A stretch of DNA of 64,000 bases from the NCBI GenBank assembly GCA_027489065.1, contig JAIYAM010000012.1, positions 1 to 64,000 on the forward strand, given 5' to 3'. Positions 1 to 9,433 of this stretch are shown here, piece after piece. The notes beneath the pieces were generated by a model. The model saw only the letters and a program-made list of their open reading frames with translations. It was not told the DNA's origin and searched no databases. The stretch comes from Erythrobacteraceae bacterium (GTDB taxonomy: Bacteria; Pseudomonadota; Alphaproteobacteria; Sphingomonadales; Sphingomonadaceae). Position numbers and translations under genes: made by a program. Every line of letters starts with the position of its first letter. Within the stretch, counting starts at the first letter, position 1.

Positions 1-347
1 CGGAAGATATGCAGGTAGATCACGATGAAGAAGAAGCTCGCCCCGTTGGCGTGGGCGTAGCGCAGCATCCAGCCGTAGTTCACGTCGCGCATGATGTGCT
101 CGACCGTCGCGAAGGCGACGAGGCCGTTCGCCGCATAGTGCATCGCGAGCACCACGCCGGTGACGATCTGCACCACGAGGAAGAAGCCGGCGAGAACGCC
201 GAAGTTCCACATGTAGTTGAGGTTGCGCGGCACCGGATAACCGGCCCCGACCGCGTTGTAGACGAGCCGCGGAAGCGGCAATTTCTCGTCAAGCCACTTG
301 GTGAAAGTGGACTGCGGTTCGTACTGCTTGGCCCAGGCGAAACTCAT
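1..347 (-). CDS. petB: Cytochrome b of the cytochrome bc1 complex, N-terminal part (runs off the window)
   Basis: This is the membrane subunit of respiratory complex III that carries hemes bL and bH and the quinol oxidation and reduction sites. About 115 residues lie in the window; the rest continues beyond position 1. The start ATG (345-347) is preceded by GAGAGAA. The visible part has the amphipathic N-terminus, the conserved 'NYMWNFG' stretch, the first transmembrane helix, and a segment '[19 protein letters not shown]' typical of helix B, where the first heme-ligating histidine sits. It follows the Rieske gene on the same strand, the usual petA-petB order, so the two probably share a transcript. 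Confidence 0.93.
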   Translation of the reverse strand, partial: MSFAWAKQYEPQSTFTKWLDEKLPLPRLVYNAVGAGYPVPRNLNYMWNFGVLAGFFLVVQIVTGVVLAMHYAANGLVAFATVEHIMRDVNYGWMLRYAHANGASFFFIVIYLHIF

Positions 348-413
348 GGCGTTCTCTCGGCTTGATCGATGTGAAGGGTCGGTCGGTTATCGTTATGGCG
401 TAGATACGCAGGC

Positions 414-977
414 TCAGCCCACACGGACGACCGTGTCGGACTTGAACGTGTAATCCGGAACATGAAGGTTCTTCGGCGCCGGGCCTTTGCGGATGCGCGC
501 CGCGACGTCGTAGTGCGAACCGTGACAGGGGCAGAAGTAGCCGCCGAAGTCGCCGCGGTTCTCGCCTTCGGCCGCACCCAGCGGCACGCAGCCGAGGTGG
601 GTGCAGACGCCCATCGTGATCAGCATGTCCTCATGCCCGGGCTTGGTCCGCTCGGCGAGGGTCTGCGGATCGCGCAGCGAGCCCACGTCGACCTTGTTGG
701 CTTCCTCGATCTCGGCAGGCGTCAACCGGCGCACGAACAGCGGCTGCTTGCGGAAGGTCGCCTTGATCGCCTGGCCGGCCTGAATGGCGCTGACGTCGAT
801 TTCCGTGCTGCTCGCGGCGAGCACGTCCTGCGAGGGCGACATCTGGCTGATCAGCGGCAGCAGCACCGAGGCCCCGCCGACGCCCGCGGTGCTCAGGGCC
901 GCGATGTGGATCCAGTCACGGCGGCGCACGCCTTCGTCGGTGGTCAGGTCTGTGGTAGCGGCCGGTTCAGTAGCCAT
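414..977 (-). CDS. petA: Ubiquinol-cytochrome c reductase iron-sulfur (Rieske) subunit
   Basis: This 187-residue subunit carries the Rieske 2Fe-2S cluster of complex III and passes electrons from quinol to cytochrome c1. A twin-arginine-like 'RRRDW' precedes a hydrophobic N-terminal anchor (residues about 24-45), as expected for a Tat-dependent Rieske protein. The cluster ligands are visible: CTHLGC with C125 and H127, and CPCHGSH with C149 and H152; the extra cysteines C130 and C151 can form the stabilising disulfide. It lies 66 bp upstream of cytochrome b on the same strand. The 226 bp upstream (978-1203) show no convincing gene. Confidence 0.96.
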   Translation of the reverse strand: MATEPAATTDLTTDEGVRRRDWIHIAALSTAGVGGASVLLPLISQMSPSQDVLAASSTEIDVSAIQAGQAIKATFRKQPLFVRRLTPAEIEEANKVDVGSLRDPQTLAERTKPGHEDMLITMGVCTHLGCVPLGAAEGENRGDFGGYFCPCHGSHYDVAARIRKGPAPKNLHVPDYTFKSDTVVRVG

Positions 978-1203
978 TTCGTCTTACCCTGCTCGTTTTG
1001 CCGCGCCGGAAAAGGCCTGCGCGGCGTGTGTTCCAGTGGTGGGGCACGCGGCCCCGTTCCGATCCGTCGATTGGTCCCCGCTTCGTGTCAGCGGCCGCCA
1101 TGCGGCACACCTGGCTCGAAACTCGGAGGCGCAATTAACGGCAATCCAGCGAAAATCCAACCTCGTTTTAAGCAAGCCACGTTCTCACCCGTGCAAGGCG
1201 GTC

Positions 1204-1953
1204 TCAGGGCAGCGCGATCATGCTGATCTGGCGGCCATAATTCGCCTCGCCCGCCTGCGTGGCGCGCCGATGGGAGTGGTAACGCGCGACATGAGAGAAT
1301 GTATCCCGCTGCGTATCCGCAATTTTGCTAAGTCCCGCCGTCGCGAGCCGGGCGAGGATGAATCCGGGCAGATCGAAGTGCCAGCGCTGCGTGCCTTCGC
1401 GTTCCGGCGCAGGGGCGAAAAAGCGCGCCGCCTCTTCCGGGAAGCGGGCGTGGAAAGGGGCGTCGACCTCGTAGCTGCCTTGCGCGATCGTCGGCCCGAG
1501 GACCGCCGCGATGGAGCCGCGCCGCGCGCCCAGCGCCTCCATTGCCGCGATGGTGTTCTCGAGCACGCCATCGACCGCGCCGCGCCACCCGGCATGGGCC
1601 GCGCCCACCACCCCGGCCTCGGGGTCGGCGAACAGGATCGGACCGCAATCGGCCGTCACGATCCCGAGCACGACACCCGGCGTCGCGGTCACCACCGCAT
1701 CGCCGACCGGACGAGCCTCGGCTGCGTCGGCCCATGCCGCTTCGACCGTGACGACATCCGGCGAATGCACCTGATGGGGCGCGGCAAGCTTGCCGCCGGA
1801 CAGGATCGCCTCCGCCGCGGCAGCCCTGAGCGCGCGCACTTCGGCCCCGTCGCCCGGCCCGCCGAACCCGAACTGGTGCGCACCGCCCGCGCTGCCGAAG
1901 AAGCCGTGCGGCACGCCAGCCAGCAGCGCGTGGGTCTCGACCTGGAAGTCCAC
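1204..1953 (-). CDS. pgeF: Peptidoglycan editing factor / polyphenol oxidase family protein (YfiH-like)
   Basis: This 249-residue protein belongs to the YfiH/DUF152 (Cu-oxidase_4) family, whose members remove mis-incorporated amino acids from peptidoglycan precursors and show purine-nucleoside or laccase-like activity in vitro. Family metal-site motifs are present: 'HQVHSPDVV', 'ADCGPILF' and 'GAAHAGWRG'. The start is GTG, four bases after the pepN stop, so the two genes form a tight operon with pepN first. Length is normal for the family. The physiological substrate here is inferred from the family only. Confidence 0.9.
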   Translation of the reverse strand: MDFQVETHALLAGVPHGFFGSAGGAHQFGFGGPGDGAEVRALRAAAAEAILSGGKLAAPHQVHSPDVVTVEAAWADAAEARPVGDAVVTATPGVVLGIVTADCGPILFADPEAGVVGAAHAGWRGAVDGVLENTIAAMEALGARRGSIAAVLGPTIAQGSYEVDAPFHARFPEEAARFFAPAPEREGTQRWHFDLPGFILARLATAGLSKIADTQRDTFSHVARYHSHRRATQAGEANYGRQISMIALP

Positions 1954-1957
1954 CGGA

Positions 1958-4618
1958 TCAGCCCTCCAGCGAGCGGCTGACCTGCTCGAAGGTGTCGCGG
2001 GAGAGGTTGCCTGCCGCGAGAATACGCTCGAGCTCGGCCTTCATCAGCGCGGCCCGGACCGGCTCGATACGCCGCCAGCGACCCAGCGCGGGGACGAATC
2101 GCGCTGCGGTTTGCGGGTTGATCGGATCGAGCGCGAGGATGACATCGGCGACCATCCGGTAACCTTCCCCGCTCTCCGCGTGGAAGCCCTTGGGATTGCC
2201 CGCGAAGGCCATGTGCAGCGAGCGCACCCGGTTGGGGTTCCGGAGGGTGAAATCGGGGTGCTCGGCCAGCTTGCGGACCTGTGCGATCACGTCGGGGTGG
2301 AGCGAGAGCGCCTGCAGCGTGAACCACTTGTCGACGACCAGCGCGTTGTCCTTGTAACGCTCGTAGAAGGCCGCAAGCCGCTCTTCGCGGGCGCGCGTGT
2401 CGAGCCCGCAGAGCACCATCAGCGCGCCCTGACGGTCGGTCATGTTGTCGGCCGCATCGTACTGCGCCGCCGCAAGCTCGGCCGCCCGCGAAGGGTCTGC
2501 CGCAGCGATGAAGCCCAAGGCAATGGTCTTCACCTTGCGCGCCCCGCGTCCCGCCGGATCATCGAGCCCGGTGCCCGAAGCCCGCGCGTGAAGCGCAGTG
2601 AGCTCGCCCGCCAGCTCCGTGCCGATCGCGGCCTTCAGCCCTTCGCGCGCAGCATGGATCGCGCCCGGATCGGCCTTGCGGTCGCCTGTTGCCATCGACT
2701 CGAAAAGGTAAGTCTCGGACGGCAGCACCATCAACTCGCCGCGCATCGCGTCTTCGAGAGCGTTGTCGGAAAGGCTCGCGCGGAAGGCACCGACGATCGC
2801 CGCCTGCCCGGCAGCCCGCACCTCGGGGGAGAGCGTGCCGCTCGCGGTGCCGACGAGGTGGCTGACGGCGAGCTCCTGCAATGCTTCCGACCGCGCGAAG
2901 GGATCGTCGTCATGCGCGGCGAGGAACACGAGGTCCTCGCGCGACAGATCGCGTTCGATCACCACCGGGGCGGTGAAGCCGCGGTTGATCGAGATCACGG
3001 GATTGGGCCCGGCGAGCGGAATGTCGAAGGTCTGCTGCTCCTGTTCGAGCACCACCAGCTGCTCCTCGCCCAGCGCCCCTCCGCGCGAGTGCACCGCGAT
3101 CCTGAGCGGAATCGGCATCGGCAGCTTGTCGGGCTGGCCGGGGGTCGGCGGCACGGTCTGCTTCAGCGTGAGGCGCAGGGTGTCGCCTTCGACCGCCTGA
3201 GACACCGCCACCCGCGGCGTGCCCGCCTGCGCGTACCAGCGGCGGAAGCGGGTGAGGTCGATCTTCGCCCCCTCCTCGATCGCCTTGACGAAATCCTCGC
3301 AGGTCGCAGCCTCGCCGTCATGGCGGTCGAAATAGAGGTCGGTGCCTGCCCGGAAGCGTTCGGCGCCCACCATCGAGCGCATCATGCGGATCACTTCGGC
3401 GCCCTTGTTGTAGACGGTCGCGGTGTAGAAGTTGCTGATCTCGCGGTAGGAATCGGGCCGGATCGGGTGGGCGAGCGGGCCTGCGTCCTCGGGGAACTGC
3501 GCCGCGCGCAGGATGCGCACGTCCTCGATCCGCTTGACCGCCTCGCCGCGCATATCCTGCGAGAAGAGCTGGTCGCGCAGCACGGTGAAGCCCTCCTTCA
3601 AGGAGAGCTGGAACCAGTCGCGGCAGGTCACGCGGTTGCCCGACCAGTTGTGGAAATATTCGTGCGCGATCACGCCTTCGACCGCGTCGAAATCCGCGTC
3701 CGTGGCCGTGTCGGGATCGGCGAGCACGTACTTCGTGTTGAAGACGTTGAGCCCCTTGTTCTCCATCGCCCCCATGTTGAAGTCGGAGACGGCGACGATG
3801 TTGTAGAGATCGAGGTCGTATTCGCGCCCGAACACCTCCTCGTCCCACTGCATGGAGCGGTGCAAGGATTCCAAGGCGTGGTCGGTCCGCGCGAGGTCTT
3901 CAGGCCGGACCCAGACGTTGCACTCGATAACGCGGCCCGAGCGGGTGGTAAAGGGCTTCGAGTTCGCCACCAGATCGCCCGCCACCAGCGCGAAGAGGTA
4001 GGAGGGCTTGGGCCACGGATCGTGCCACTCGGCCCAGTGGGTGCCGTTCTCGCCTTCGCCCTCGGCAGTGCGGTTGCCGTTGCACAGCAGGATCGGGAAG
4101 AGCGCCTTGTCGGCCTCCATCCGCACCGCATAGGTCGACAGCACGTCGGGGCGATCGGGGAAGAAGGTGATGCGGCGGAAGCCCTCGGATTCGCACTGGG
4201 TGCAGAGCATCCCGTTCGAGGCATAGAGGCCCATCAGCTGGGTGTTGGCCGAAGGGTCGATGGTGGTGACGACCTCGACGGTGTGCCTGTCGCCGGGCAG
4301 GTCGAGGACGAGGTCGGGGCCGTCCATCCGGTATTCCGCAGGCGCGCCGTCGACGGTCACGCTTTCAGCCTTGAGGCTGTCGCCGTCGAGGCGCAGTTCG
4401 GCCGAGGGTTCGGCGGCAGGGTTGCGCTCCACGGCGAGCGTTGCCGTGACGCGGGTCCGCTCCAGCCCGAGGCGGAAATCGAGGCTGATGGTCGGAACGG
4501 CCCAGGGAAACGGCTTGTAATCCTCGCGGCGGATCACCGGCGGCTCGTGCGGGGTGGGCGCGGCGTCAGCAAGTTCGGGGTTGCCGTCGGGCGTGGTGGG
4601 GGTGGTTGCGATGTCCAT
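1958..4618 (-). CDS. pepN: Aminopeptidase N (M1 alanyl aminopeptidase)
   Basis: This large cytosolic M1 zinc aminopeptidase removes N-terminal residues from peptides. It has the exopeptidase motif GAMEN, followed by HEYFHNW and the second zinc ligand in 'LKEGFTV', i.e. HExxH-x18-E. The C-terminal half matches the DUF3458/ARM-like region of bacterial PepN. I chose the ATG at 4616-4618 (886 residues); a TTG twelve codons upstream is also open but would crowd the divergent gene at 4671. The ORF ends four bases before pgeF. Confidence 0.95.
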   Translation of the reverse strand: MDIATTPTTPDGNPELADAAPTPHEPPVIRREDYKPFPWAVPTISLDFRLGLERTRVTATLAVERNPAAEPSAELRLDGDSLKAESVTVDGAPAEYRMDGPDLVLDLPGDRHTVEVVTTIDPSANTQLMGLYASNGMLCTQCESEGFRRITFFPDRPDVLSTYAVRMEADKALFPILLCNGNRTAEGEGENGTHWAEWHDPWPKPSYLFALVAGDLVANSKPFTTRSGRVIECNVWVRPEDLARTDHALESLHRSMQWDEEVFGREYDLDLYNIVAVSDFNMGAMENKGLNVFNTKYVLADPDTATDADFDAVEGVIAHEYFHNWSGNRVTCRDWFQLSLKEGFTVLRDQLFSQDMRGEAVKRIEDVRILRAAQFPEDAGPLAHPIRPDSYREISNFYTATVYNKGAEVIRMMRSMVGAERFRAGTDLYFDRHDGEAATCEDFVKAIEEGAKIDLTRFRRWYAQAGTPRVAVSQAVEGDTLRLTLKQTVPPTPGQPDKLPMPIPLRIAVHSRGGALGEEQLVVLEQEQQTFDIPLAGPNPVISINRGFTAPVVIERDLSREDLVFLAAHDDDPFARSEALQELAVSHLVGTASGTLSPEVRAAGQAAIVGAFRASLSDNALEDAMRGELMVLPSETYLFESMATGDRKADPGAIHAAREGLKAAIGTELAGELTALHARASGTGLDDPAGRGARKVKTIALGFIAAADPSRAAELAAAQYDAADNMTDRQGALMVLCGLDTRAREERLAAFYERYKDNALVVDKWFTLQALSLHPDVIAQVRKLAEHPDFTLRNPNRVRSLHMAFAGNPKGFHAESGEGYRMVADVILALDPINPQTAARFVPALGRWRRIEPVRAALMKAELERILAAGNLSRDTFEQVSRSLEG

Positions 4619-4670
4619 GGCGGCCGATTTAGGTTGATTCGGGCGGGCGTCCAATGGTTAGCTTGGAACC

Positions 4671-5462
4671 ATGGGGAAATTGCTGATCTTCGGCCTCGGA
4701 TACACCGCAAGCCGCATCGCCGCCGAGCTGCGCACCCGCGGCTGGGACGTGCGCGCAACGGGGAGCGCGGGCGACCTCCCCTTCGCCGACCGCGCTGCGG
4801 TGGCCGCGGCGCTGGATGAGGCCACGCATATCCTCTCCTCCGTTCCGCCCGAGCGTGCCGGGGGCGATCCGGTGCTGGAGACCTATGGCGCGGCGCTCGA
4901 AGGCAAGGCGCTGTTCTACCTCTCCTCGACCGGCGTCTACGGCGACCGGCAGGGGGCCTGGGTGGACGAGGCTACGCCCACCATCGCGCAATCCGGAGAA
5001 GGCCGCCGCAACGCCCGCGCCGACGCCGACCTCGCGTGGCTGGACATGGGCGCGCGGGTGTTCCGGCTGCCGGGGATCTACGGGCCGGGGCGCAGTGCGC
5101 TCGACCGGGTCAGGGAGGGCAAGGCGCGGCGGATCGACTTGCCCGATCAGGTGTTCAGCCGCGTCCATGTCGAGGACATCGCCAGCGGCGTGATTGCGGC
5201 TCTTGAGCGGGGCGCGCCCGCTGGCGCCTACAACCTCGGCGACGACCTGCCGTGCAGCGGCAACGAGGTCACCGAACACGCCTGCCGGTTGCTCGGGCTG
5301 GAGCCCCCGCCGCTGGAGTCGCTGGAGGAGGCCAACCTCTCGGAAATGGCGCGCGGCTTCTACATGGAGAACCGCCGCGTCGCGAATGGCAAGGCCAAGC
5401 GGGTGCTGGGGTGGGTGCCGCGGTATCCGACATACGTGGAAGGGCTCGCGAGCCTCCTCTAG
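4671..5462 (+). CDS. NAD(P)-binding SDR-type epimerase/reductase (YeeZ-like)
   Basis: This 263-residue atypical short-chain dehydrogenase has a Rossmann nucleotide-binding motif at its N-terminus ('LLIFGLGYTASRIA') and a clear mid-protein 'YLSSTGVYGD' with an active-site-like Ser/Tyr arrangement. Later 'RLPGIYGPGRSALD' and 'VHVEDIA' are typical of extended SDRs that act on nucleotide sugars. Proteins of this shape are often annotated as NAD-dependent epimerase/dehydratase or SDR family oxidoreductase. It is divergent from pepN with a gap of about 50 bp. The substrate is unknown. Confidence 0.85.
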   Translation: MGKLLIFGLGYTASRIAAELRTRGWDVRATGSAGDLPFADRAAVAAALDEATHILSSVPPERAGGDPVLETYGAALEGKALFYLSSTGVYGDRQGAWVDEATPTIAQSGEGRRNARADADLAWLDMGARVFRLPGIYGPGRSALDRVREGKARRIDLPDQVFSRVHVEDIASGVIAALERGAPAGAYNLGDDLPCSGNEVTEHACRLLGLEPPPLESLEEANLSEMARGFYMENRRVANGKAKRVLGWVPRYPTYVEGLASLL

Positions 5463-5463
5463 T

Positions 5464-5569
5464 TCGTCATTGCGAGCCGCAGGCGAAGCAATCCATGGCC
5501 TGCCGCTGAAAACAGTCGCACCGTCGGTCGATGGATTGCCGCGTCGCCTTCGGCTCCTCGCAATGACGA
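5464..5569. repeat. Dispersed palindromic element, copy 1 (MITE-like)
   Basis: The element is bounded by a perfect 13-bp inverted repeat, TCGTCATTGCGAG and its complement, and its arms stay largely complementary inward (arms ending near ATCCATGG/GATGGATT). A second copy of about 99 bp lies at 41486-41584. Both copies sit directly next to the TAG stop of a minus-strand gene. It carries no gene and behaves like a small non-autonomous repeat. Confidence 0.8.
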
Positions 5570-5574
5570 GGGGG

Positions 5575-6522
5575 CTAACGCCGCAAAGCGCCCGACTGCT
5601 GCACCTGCACAGCCTTCACCCGCCGCGCCCGCAGCGCCAGACCCATGCCCAGCAGTGCCAAACCCATGCCGCTCGCCGAAAGCGCGTCCCACTTGAACCC
5701 TTCGAACAGGGTCGAGAGCAGCATCGCGACGCACACCGTGACGATCCCGTTATAGGCGGTCTTCCCCGCCCCGATCTCGCGCACCAGATTGTAGTGGAGC
5801 GGGAAGGTCACCACCGATCCGATAATCGCCAGATAGGCCGTGCCCGCCCAGAACTGCCATCCGGTCGGGATCGCGGGCGGCCCGAGCGTCACCAGCGCAT
5901 AGGCAAAGTCGAACGTCGTCCCGTAAATCATCGCCCAGGCGAGCAGGCTCACCATCGGCACGCCGCGCCCGGTGGGGTTGGCCTGCACCACGTTGGCGAT
6001 CGAGGCGGCGAGCATCCCGCCGATGGCGAGCACGATGCCCAGCCCCACGTCACCGCCGAGCGGCGCGGCGTTCCATTCGTGGACCAGCAGCAGCGCCACC
6101 CCGGTGATCGCCACGAGGCTCCCGCCGATGAAGCCGCCCTGCACCTTTTCGCCGATCACCACCCGCGCGAAGATCGCATTGGGCACCATCAGCAGCGCGA
6201 ACATCACCGCGACGATGCCGGAGGTGATGTGACTTTCGGCATGGTAGACGAACAGGAAGTTGCCCGAGAATTGCGCGATCCCGACGCCGAGCGCGAGCAG
6301 GTGTTCCTTGGCGTTCAGGCGCAGGCGGTTGCCCATGATCATGGCCAGCGCGAACATCGCCGGCGTCGCCAGCATGAAGCGGAAGAACACGCCCCAGGCG
6401 GCGGGCACGCCGGAAATCTGCCCGGTGATGACGAACCAGGTCGAGCCCCAGATGGTCCCCGTCAGCATGAAGGGGATCAGCACCTTCGGGCTGAGCATCG
6501 CCGGCGCGGAAGCTTCGCTCAT
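5575..6522 (-). CDS. EamA/DMT-family transporter
   Basis: This 315-residue polytopic protein shows the two EamA repeats with about ten hydrophobic segments ('FMLTGTIWGSTWFVITGQ' at the start of the first repeat). EamA proteins are small-metabolite exporters, often of amino acids or their derivatives. The ATG (6520-6522) overlaps the TGA of the threonine aldolase gene as ATGA, so the two are translationally coupled; an amino acid or aldolase product as cargo is an inference from this. A longer in-frame reading upstream lies inside the aldolase gene and is rejected. Confidence 0.9.
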   Translation of the reverse strand: MSEASAPAMLSPKVLIPFMLTGTIWGSTWFVITGQISGVPAAWGVFFRFMLATPAMFALAMIMGNRLRLNAKEHLLALGVGIAQFSGNFLFVYHAESHITSGIVAVMFALLMVPNAIFARVVIGEKVQGGFIGGSLVAITGVALLLVHEWNAAPLGGDVGLGIVLAIGGMLAASIANVVQANPTGRGVPMVSLLAWAMIYGTTFDFAYALVTLGPPAIPTGWQFWAGTAYLAIIGSVVTFPLHYNLVREIGAGKTAYNGIVTVCVAMLLSTLFEGFKWDALSASGMGLALLGMGLALRARRVKAVQVQQSGALRR

Positions 6523-7538
6523 AGCGCGGCGATCGCCTTGCCGAGGGCCTGCGCATCTTCCTCGCGGGTATTCCACGCGGTGACGAAGCGCGCGGATTCG
6601 GCACCCCAGTCGTAGAAGGCGAAGTCCTGCGCCCGCAATGCCGCGCGCTCCGCTTCGGTCAGGCGCACGAAGAGCTCGTTGGCCTCGACGGGCTCGAGCA
6701 GCCGCTCCCCGCAGCCCGCCGCGACTTCCTGCGCCGCCGCATTGGCGTGCGCGGCGTTGGCGAGCCACAGGTCGCCATCGAGCATCGCGAGGAGCTGCGC
6801 GGCGAGATAGCGCCCCTTGCATTGCAGGTGCCCGGCGCGCTTGCGGCGGTAGCGGACTTGCCAAGCGCGCTCGGGGTCGAACAGCACCACGGCTTCCGCC
6901 CCCATTCCGCCGTTCTTGATGAAGCCGAAGGCGAGGCTGTCGACCGGGCCACTCGCGCTGCGCGCCGCATCCTCGGCCGAACCGCCGAGGAAGGCCGCAG
7001 CATTGGCGAAGCGCGCGCCGTCCATGTGCAGGCCGAGCTTGCGGCGCTTCGCGAAGGCCCCGAGCGCCGCCAACTCGTCCGGCGCATAGGTGCGCCCGTA
7101 TTCGCTGGCCTGCGTGATCGCGATGGCGTGGGGCTGGACCTGATGGACGTCGTTGCGGATCGGGTCGATCAGCGCCGCGATGCCCTCAGGAGTGAGCTTC
7201 GCGCCCTCGCCCTCGGCGTGCATCAGCTTGGCGCCATGGAGGTAGAAGCCGGGCGCCCCGCCCTCGTCGACCTCGATATGCGCCTCGCGGTGGCACACCA
7301 CCCCGCCATGCGGCGCGCACATGGTGGCAAGCGCGAGGCAGTTTGCCGCCGTCCCCGTCGCCACCCACAGCGCCGCACACTCGCGCCCGAACAGCGCGGT
7401 GAAGCGCGCATCGAGCTCGGCCGAGAGGCGGTCCCCGTCGTACGGGTTGTCCGGCTCGTCGGCGGCGCGCATCGCCTCCCACAGCTTGGGGTGGACGGCG
7501 GCGGCGTTGTCCGACAGGAAGGGCTTCGACAGGGTCAT
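6519..7538 (-). CDS. ltaE: Low-specificity L-threonine aldolase / beta-eliminating lyase
   Basis: This 339-residue PLP enzyme of aminotransferase fold type I cleaves threonine (or allo-threonine) to glycine and acetaldehyde. The N-terminus 'FLSDNAAAVHPKLWEAM' is typical; the PLP-lysine candidate lies in 'FGFIKNGGMGAEAV', and 'LHMDGARFANAAAF' holds the aspartate expected to contact the pyridine nitrogen. Length matches the family. Its stop overlaps the start of the EamA transporter. Confidence 0.9.
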   Translation of the reverse strand: MTLSKPFLSDNAAAVHPKLWEAMRAADEPDNPYDGDRLSAELDARFTALFGRECAALWVATGTAANCLALATMCAPHGGVVCHREAHIEVDEGGAPGFYLHGAKLMHAEGEGAKLTPEGIAALIDPIRNDVHQVQPHAIAITQASEYGRTYAPDELAALGAFAKRRKLGLHMDGARFANAAAFLGGSAEDAARSASGPVDSLAFGFIKNGGMGAEAVVLFDPERAWQVRYRRKRAGHLQCKGRYLAAQLLAMLDGDLWLANAAHANAAAQEVAAGCGERLLEPVEANELFVRLTEAERAALRAQDFAFYDWGAESARFVTAWNTREEDAQALGKAIAAL

Positions 7539-7591
7539 GGGCCCAAGCCTCTAGCCGCACATTCCGGCGTGACAAGCGGGAGCAGACGATC

Positions 7592-7909
7592 ATGAGCGAC
7601 GAAAACGCGAAGGTGACGATCACCCACCACGTGCAGGGGACCGGCGGACGCTATGTCGCCGCGGTCGAGGGCGAGGTGGAGCAGGGCTATCTCGAGTGGG
7701 AAGCCGGCGGGGAGCAGGGCGGCAAGGAAGTGCGCATCGCCGCGCACACCATCGTGCCCCGCGCCATCGGCGGGCGCGGCGTGGCGGGCGCGCTGGTCGA
7801 GCGGCTGATCGAGGATGCCGAGCGGCAGGATTTCCTGATCCGCCCCGATTGCTCCTACGTTGCCAAGAAGTTTGCCGACAACCCCGACTGGGCGGCACTT
7901 AAAGCCTGA
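7592..7909 (+). CDS. GNAT-like N-acetyltransferase domain protein (YjdJ type)
   Basis: This 105-residue protein fits the short GNAT-like family (YjdJ/Yjg-type). The acetyl-CoA-binding region is seen in 'HTIVPRAIGGRGVAGALVERLIEDA', followed by the family C-terminal 'PDCSYVAKKFADNPDW'. Members are small cytosolic proteins of unclear substrate. Its last 55 bp overlap the end of the convergent PH-domain gene. Confidence 0.88.
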   Translation: MSDENAKVTITHHVQGTGGRYVAAVEGEVEQGYLEWEAGGEQGGKEVRIAAHTIVPRAIGGRGVAGALVERLIEDAERQDFLIRPDCSYVAKKFADNPDWAALKA

Positions 7910-9423
7910 TCCTCACCCTCGGCGCCCGGCGCGTCGAGCCGCGAGTAATCGGTCGCGGCGATGGTTTCGAGCACTGCGGCACGCAGGGAGCGGGCCTCGT
8001 CGATGGGCACGCCGTGCATCGCGAACTGCCCGCCCGCGAGCCCGAGGTTCACCGTCGCATAGCCGCGCCTCTGCGCCAGCGGGCCTTGCCAGATCTCGAC
8101 CGAGTGGAGCTTCAATCGCGTCGCGATAGCCTGCGTCGGCGAGAGGAAGCCGTGGCTGGCATAGACGTAGGTCGCATCGATCGCGTGCCTCCGGAACTCC
8201 CACGCATAGAGGTTCACTCCCGCCCCGAGCACCGCCAGCCCGATCGGGATGAGGAACAGGCCGAAAGGCAGGAATATCGCCATCGCGATGGTCGGGATGA
8301 CGAAGATCGCGGCGTCGAGAAGGATCTTGTCGGTGCGCTGGCGCTTGCTGGCACGGTGCCAGGTGGTGGAGGCATCGGGGAGACGGAAGCCCGCGGCCGC
8401 CGCGATCCGCGCGATCTCGTCAGCCTTCGCGAAAGGCGCGACCACATGGCTTTCGCCTTCCGCATCCTGCGCGAGGCTGACGAAGCTCAGGGATTGCCAG
8501 CCGAAGCGGTAGCGGACGAGACCGGTGCCGATCACCAGCCCCTGCACGCGGTGGGCGGGCATCACCACGTCGGTGCGCGTCAGCAGCCCGCGCTGGCGCC
8601 GGAAGCCGCGTGCGCTCCGGGTCAGGATGAAGCCCCAGTCGCGCAGCACCGTGCGGGCGACGCCGGTGACGACGCCGATCACCGCGAGGCCGATCAGCCC
8701 GGCCACCGCGCCCAAGACTTGCGCATAGGGGCCGATATTGGCGACCGCCGCGCCTTCCTCCGCGAGCCAGCGGCGCCACAGGTCGACGTCCCAGATGTCG
8801 ATCGAGGTGACGTTGTCGGCATATTGCAGCAAGCCGCCGAGCACCGCGAAGACCGCGAGCGAGAACTCGAACAGGCCGAAGGTGAAGAGGCGGCCGGGGG
8901 TGAGGGCGTAGAGCACATCGCCCTCTTCCTCCGGTGCGGTGGCAGCGCCGGGATGGGCAGCGCCGGGCGCCGCCTGTTCCTCGTCGCGGCGCTCGCGCAC
9001 CAGCCGGCGCAGCGCCTCGCCTTGCGCGGCGGTGAGATACTGGAGCGCGAGGTCCTCGCCCCCGCCCGCGCCGGTCTCGAACTTGACCGCGACGAGGCCG
9101 AAGATGCGCGGCAGGAGGCTCGCCTCGAGGCTCACGTCCTGGATGCGCTCGTAGGGCACCGAACGCGCCGCGCGGCTCAGCAGCCCGCTTTCGACGCGGA
9201 TGTCCTGATCGCCGATGGTGTAGGTGAGCCGCCGCCACTTCACGAAGGCGACGCCCGTGCCGATCACCGCCGCAGCGGCGAAGACGCCGATCGCGAGCCA
9301 GAACCGCTCGCCCCCGCCGACCCCGGAAAAGGCGATCGCCGCCGCCGAAATGATCGCGCCGCGCACGGTAGCGAGCGCGCCGAGCGCGACACTGAGCGGC
9401 GCGGTGCGCTGCGGCTCGTTCAC
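7855..9423 (-). CDS. PH-domain-containing membrane protein (YdbT-like)
   Basis: This is the larger partner of a two-gene bacterial PH-domain (DUF304/bPH_2) system, homologous in organisation to Bacillus ydbS-ydbT. Hydrophobic helices alternate with three PH-like segments, such as 'YTIGDQDIRVESGLLSRAARSVPYERIQDVSLE' split over two lines of the fold. The frame is open further upstream, but that part lies inside the ydbS-like gene; I use GTG at 9421-9423 (522 residues), with a TTG three codons earlier as alternative. The 3' end overlaps the GNAT gene by 55 bp. Confidence 0.85.
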   Translation of the reverse strand: MNEPQRTAPLSVALGALATVRGAIISAAAIAFSGVGGGERFWLAIGVFAAAAVIGTGVAFVKWRRLTYTIGDQDIRVESGLLSRAARSVPYERIQDVSLEASLLPRIFGLVAVKFETGAGGGEDLALQYLTAAQGEALRRLVRERRDEEQAAPGAAHPGAATAPEEEGDVLYALTPGRLFTFGLFEFSLAVFAVLGGLLQYADNVTSIDIWDVDLWRRWLAEEGAAVANIGPYAQVLGAVAGLIGLAVIGVVTGVARTVLRDWGFILTRSARGFRRQRGLLTRTDVVMPAHRVQGLVIGTGLVRYRFGWQSLSFVSLAQDAEGESHVVAPFAKADEIARIAAAAGFRLPDASTTWHRASKRQRTDKILLDAAIFVIPTIAMAIFLPFGLFLIPIGLAVLGAGVNLYAWEFRRHAIDATYVYASHGFLSPTQAIATRLKLHSVEIWQGPLAQRRGYATVNLGLAGGQFAMHGVPIDEARSLRAAVLETIAATDYSRLDAPGAEGEDQALSAAQSGLSANFLAT

Positions 9424-9433
9424 TCCCTGCAAC

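Noticed and set aside
984-1175. 63-codon minus-strand ORF upstream of petA
   Set aside because: No start signal and no homology seen; treated as leader sequence.
1790-4819. 1009-codon plus-strand reading over pepN
   Set aside because: Antisense to a well-recognised aminopeptidase; composition reflects the high-GC shadow of the other strand, with no domain.
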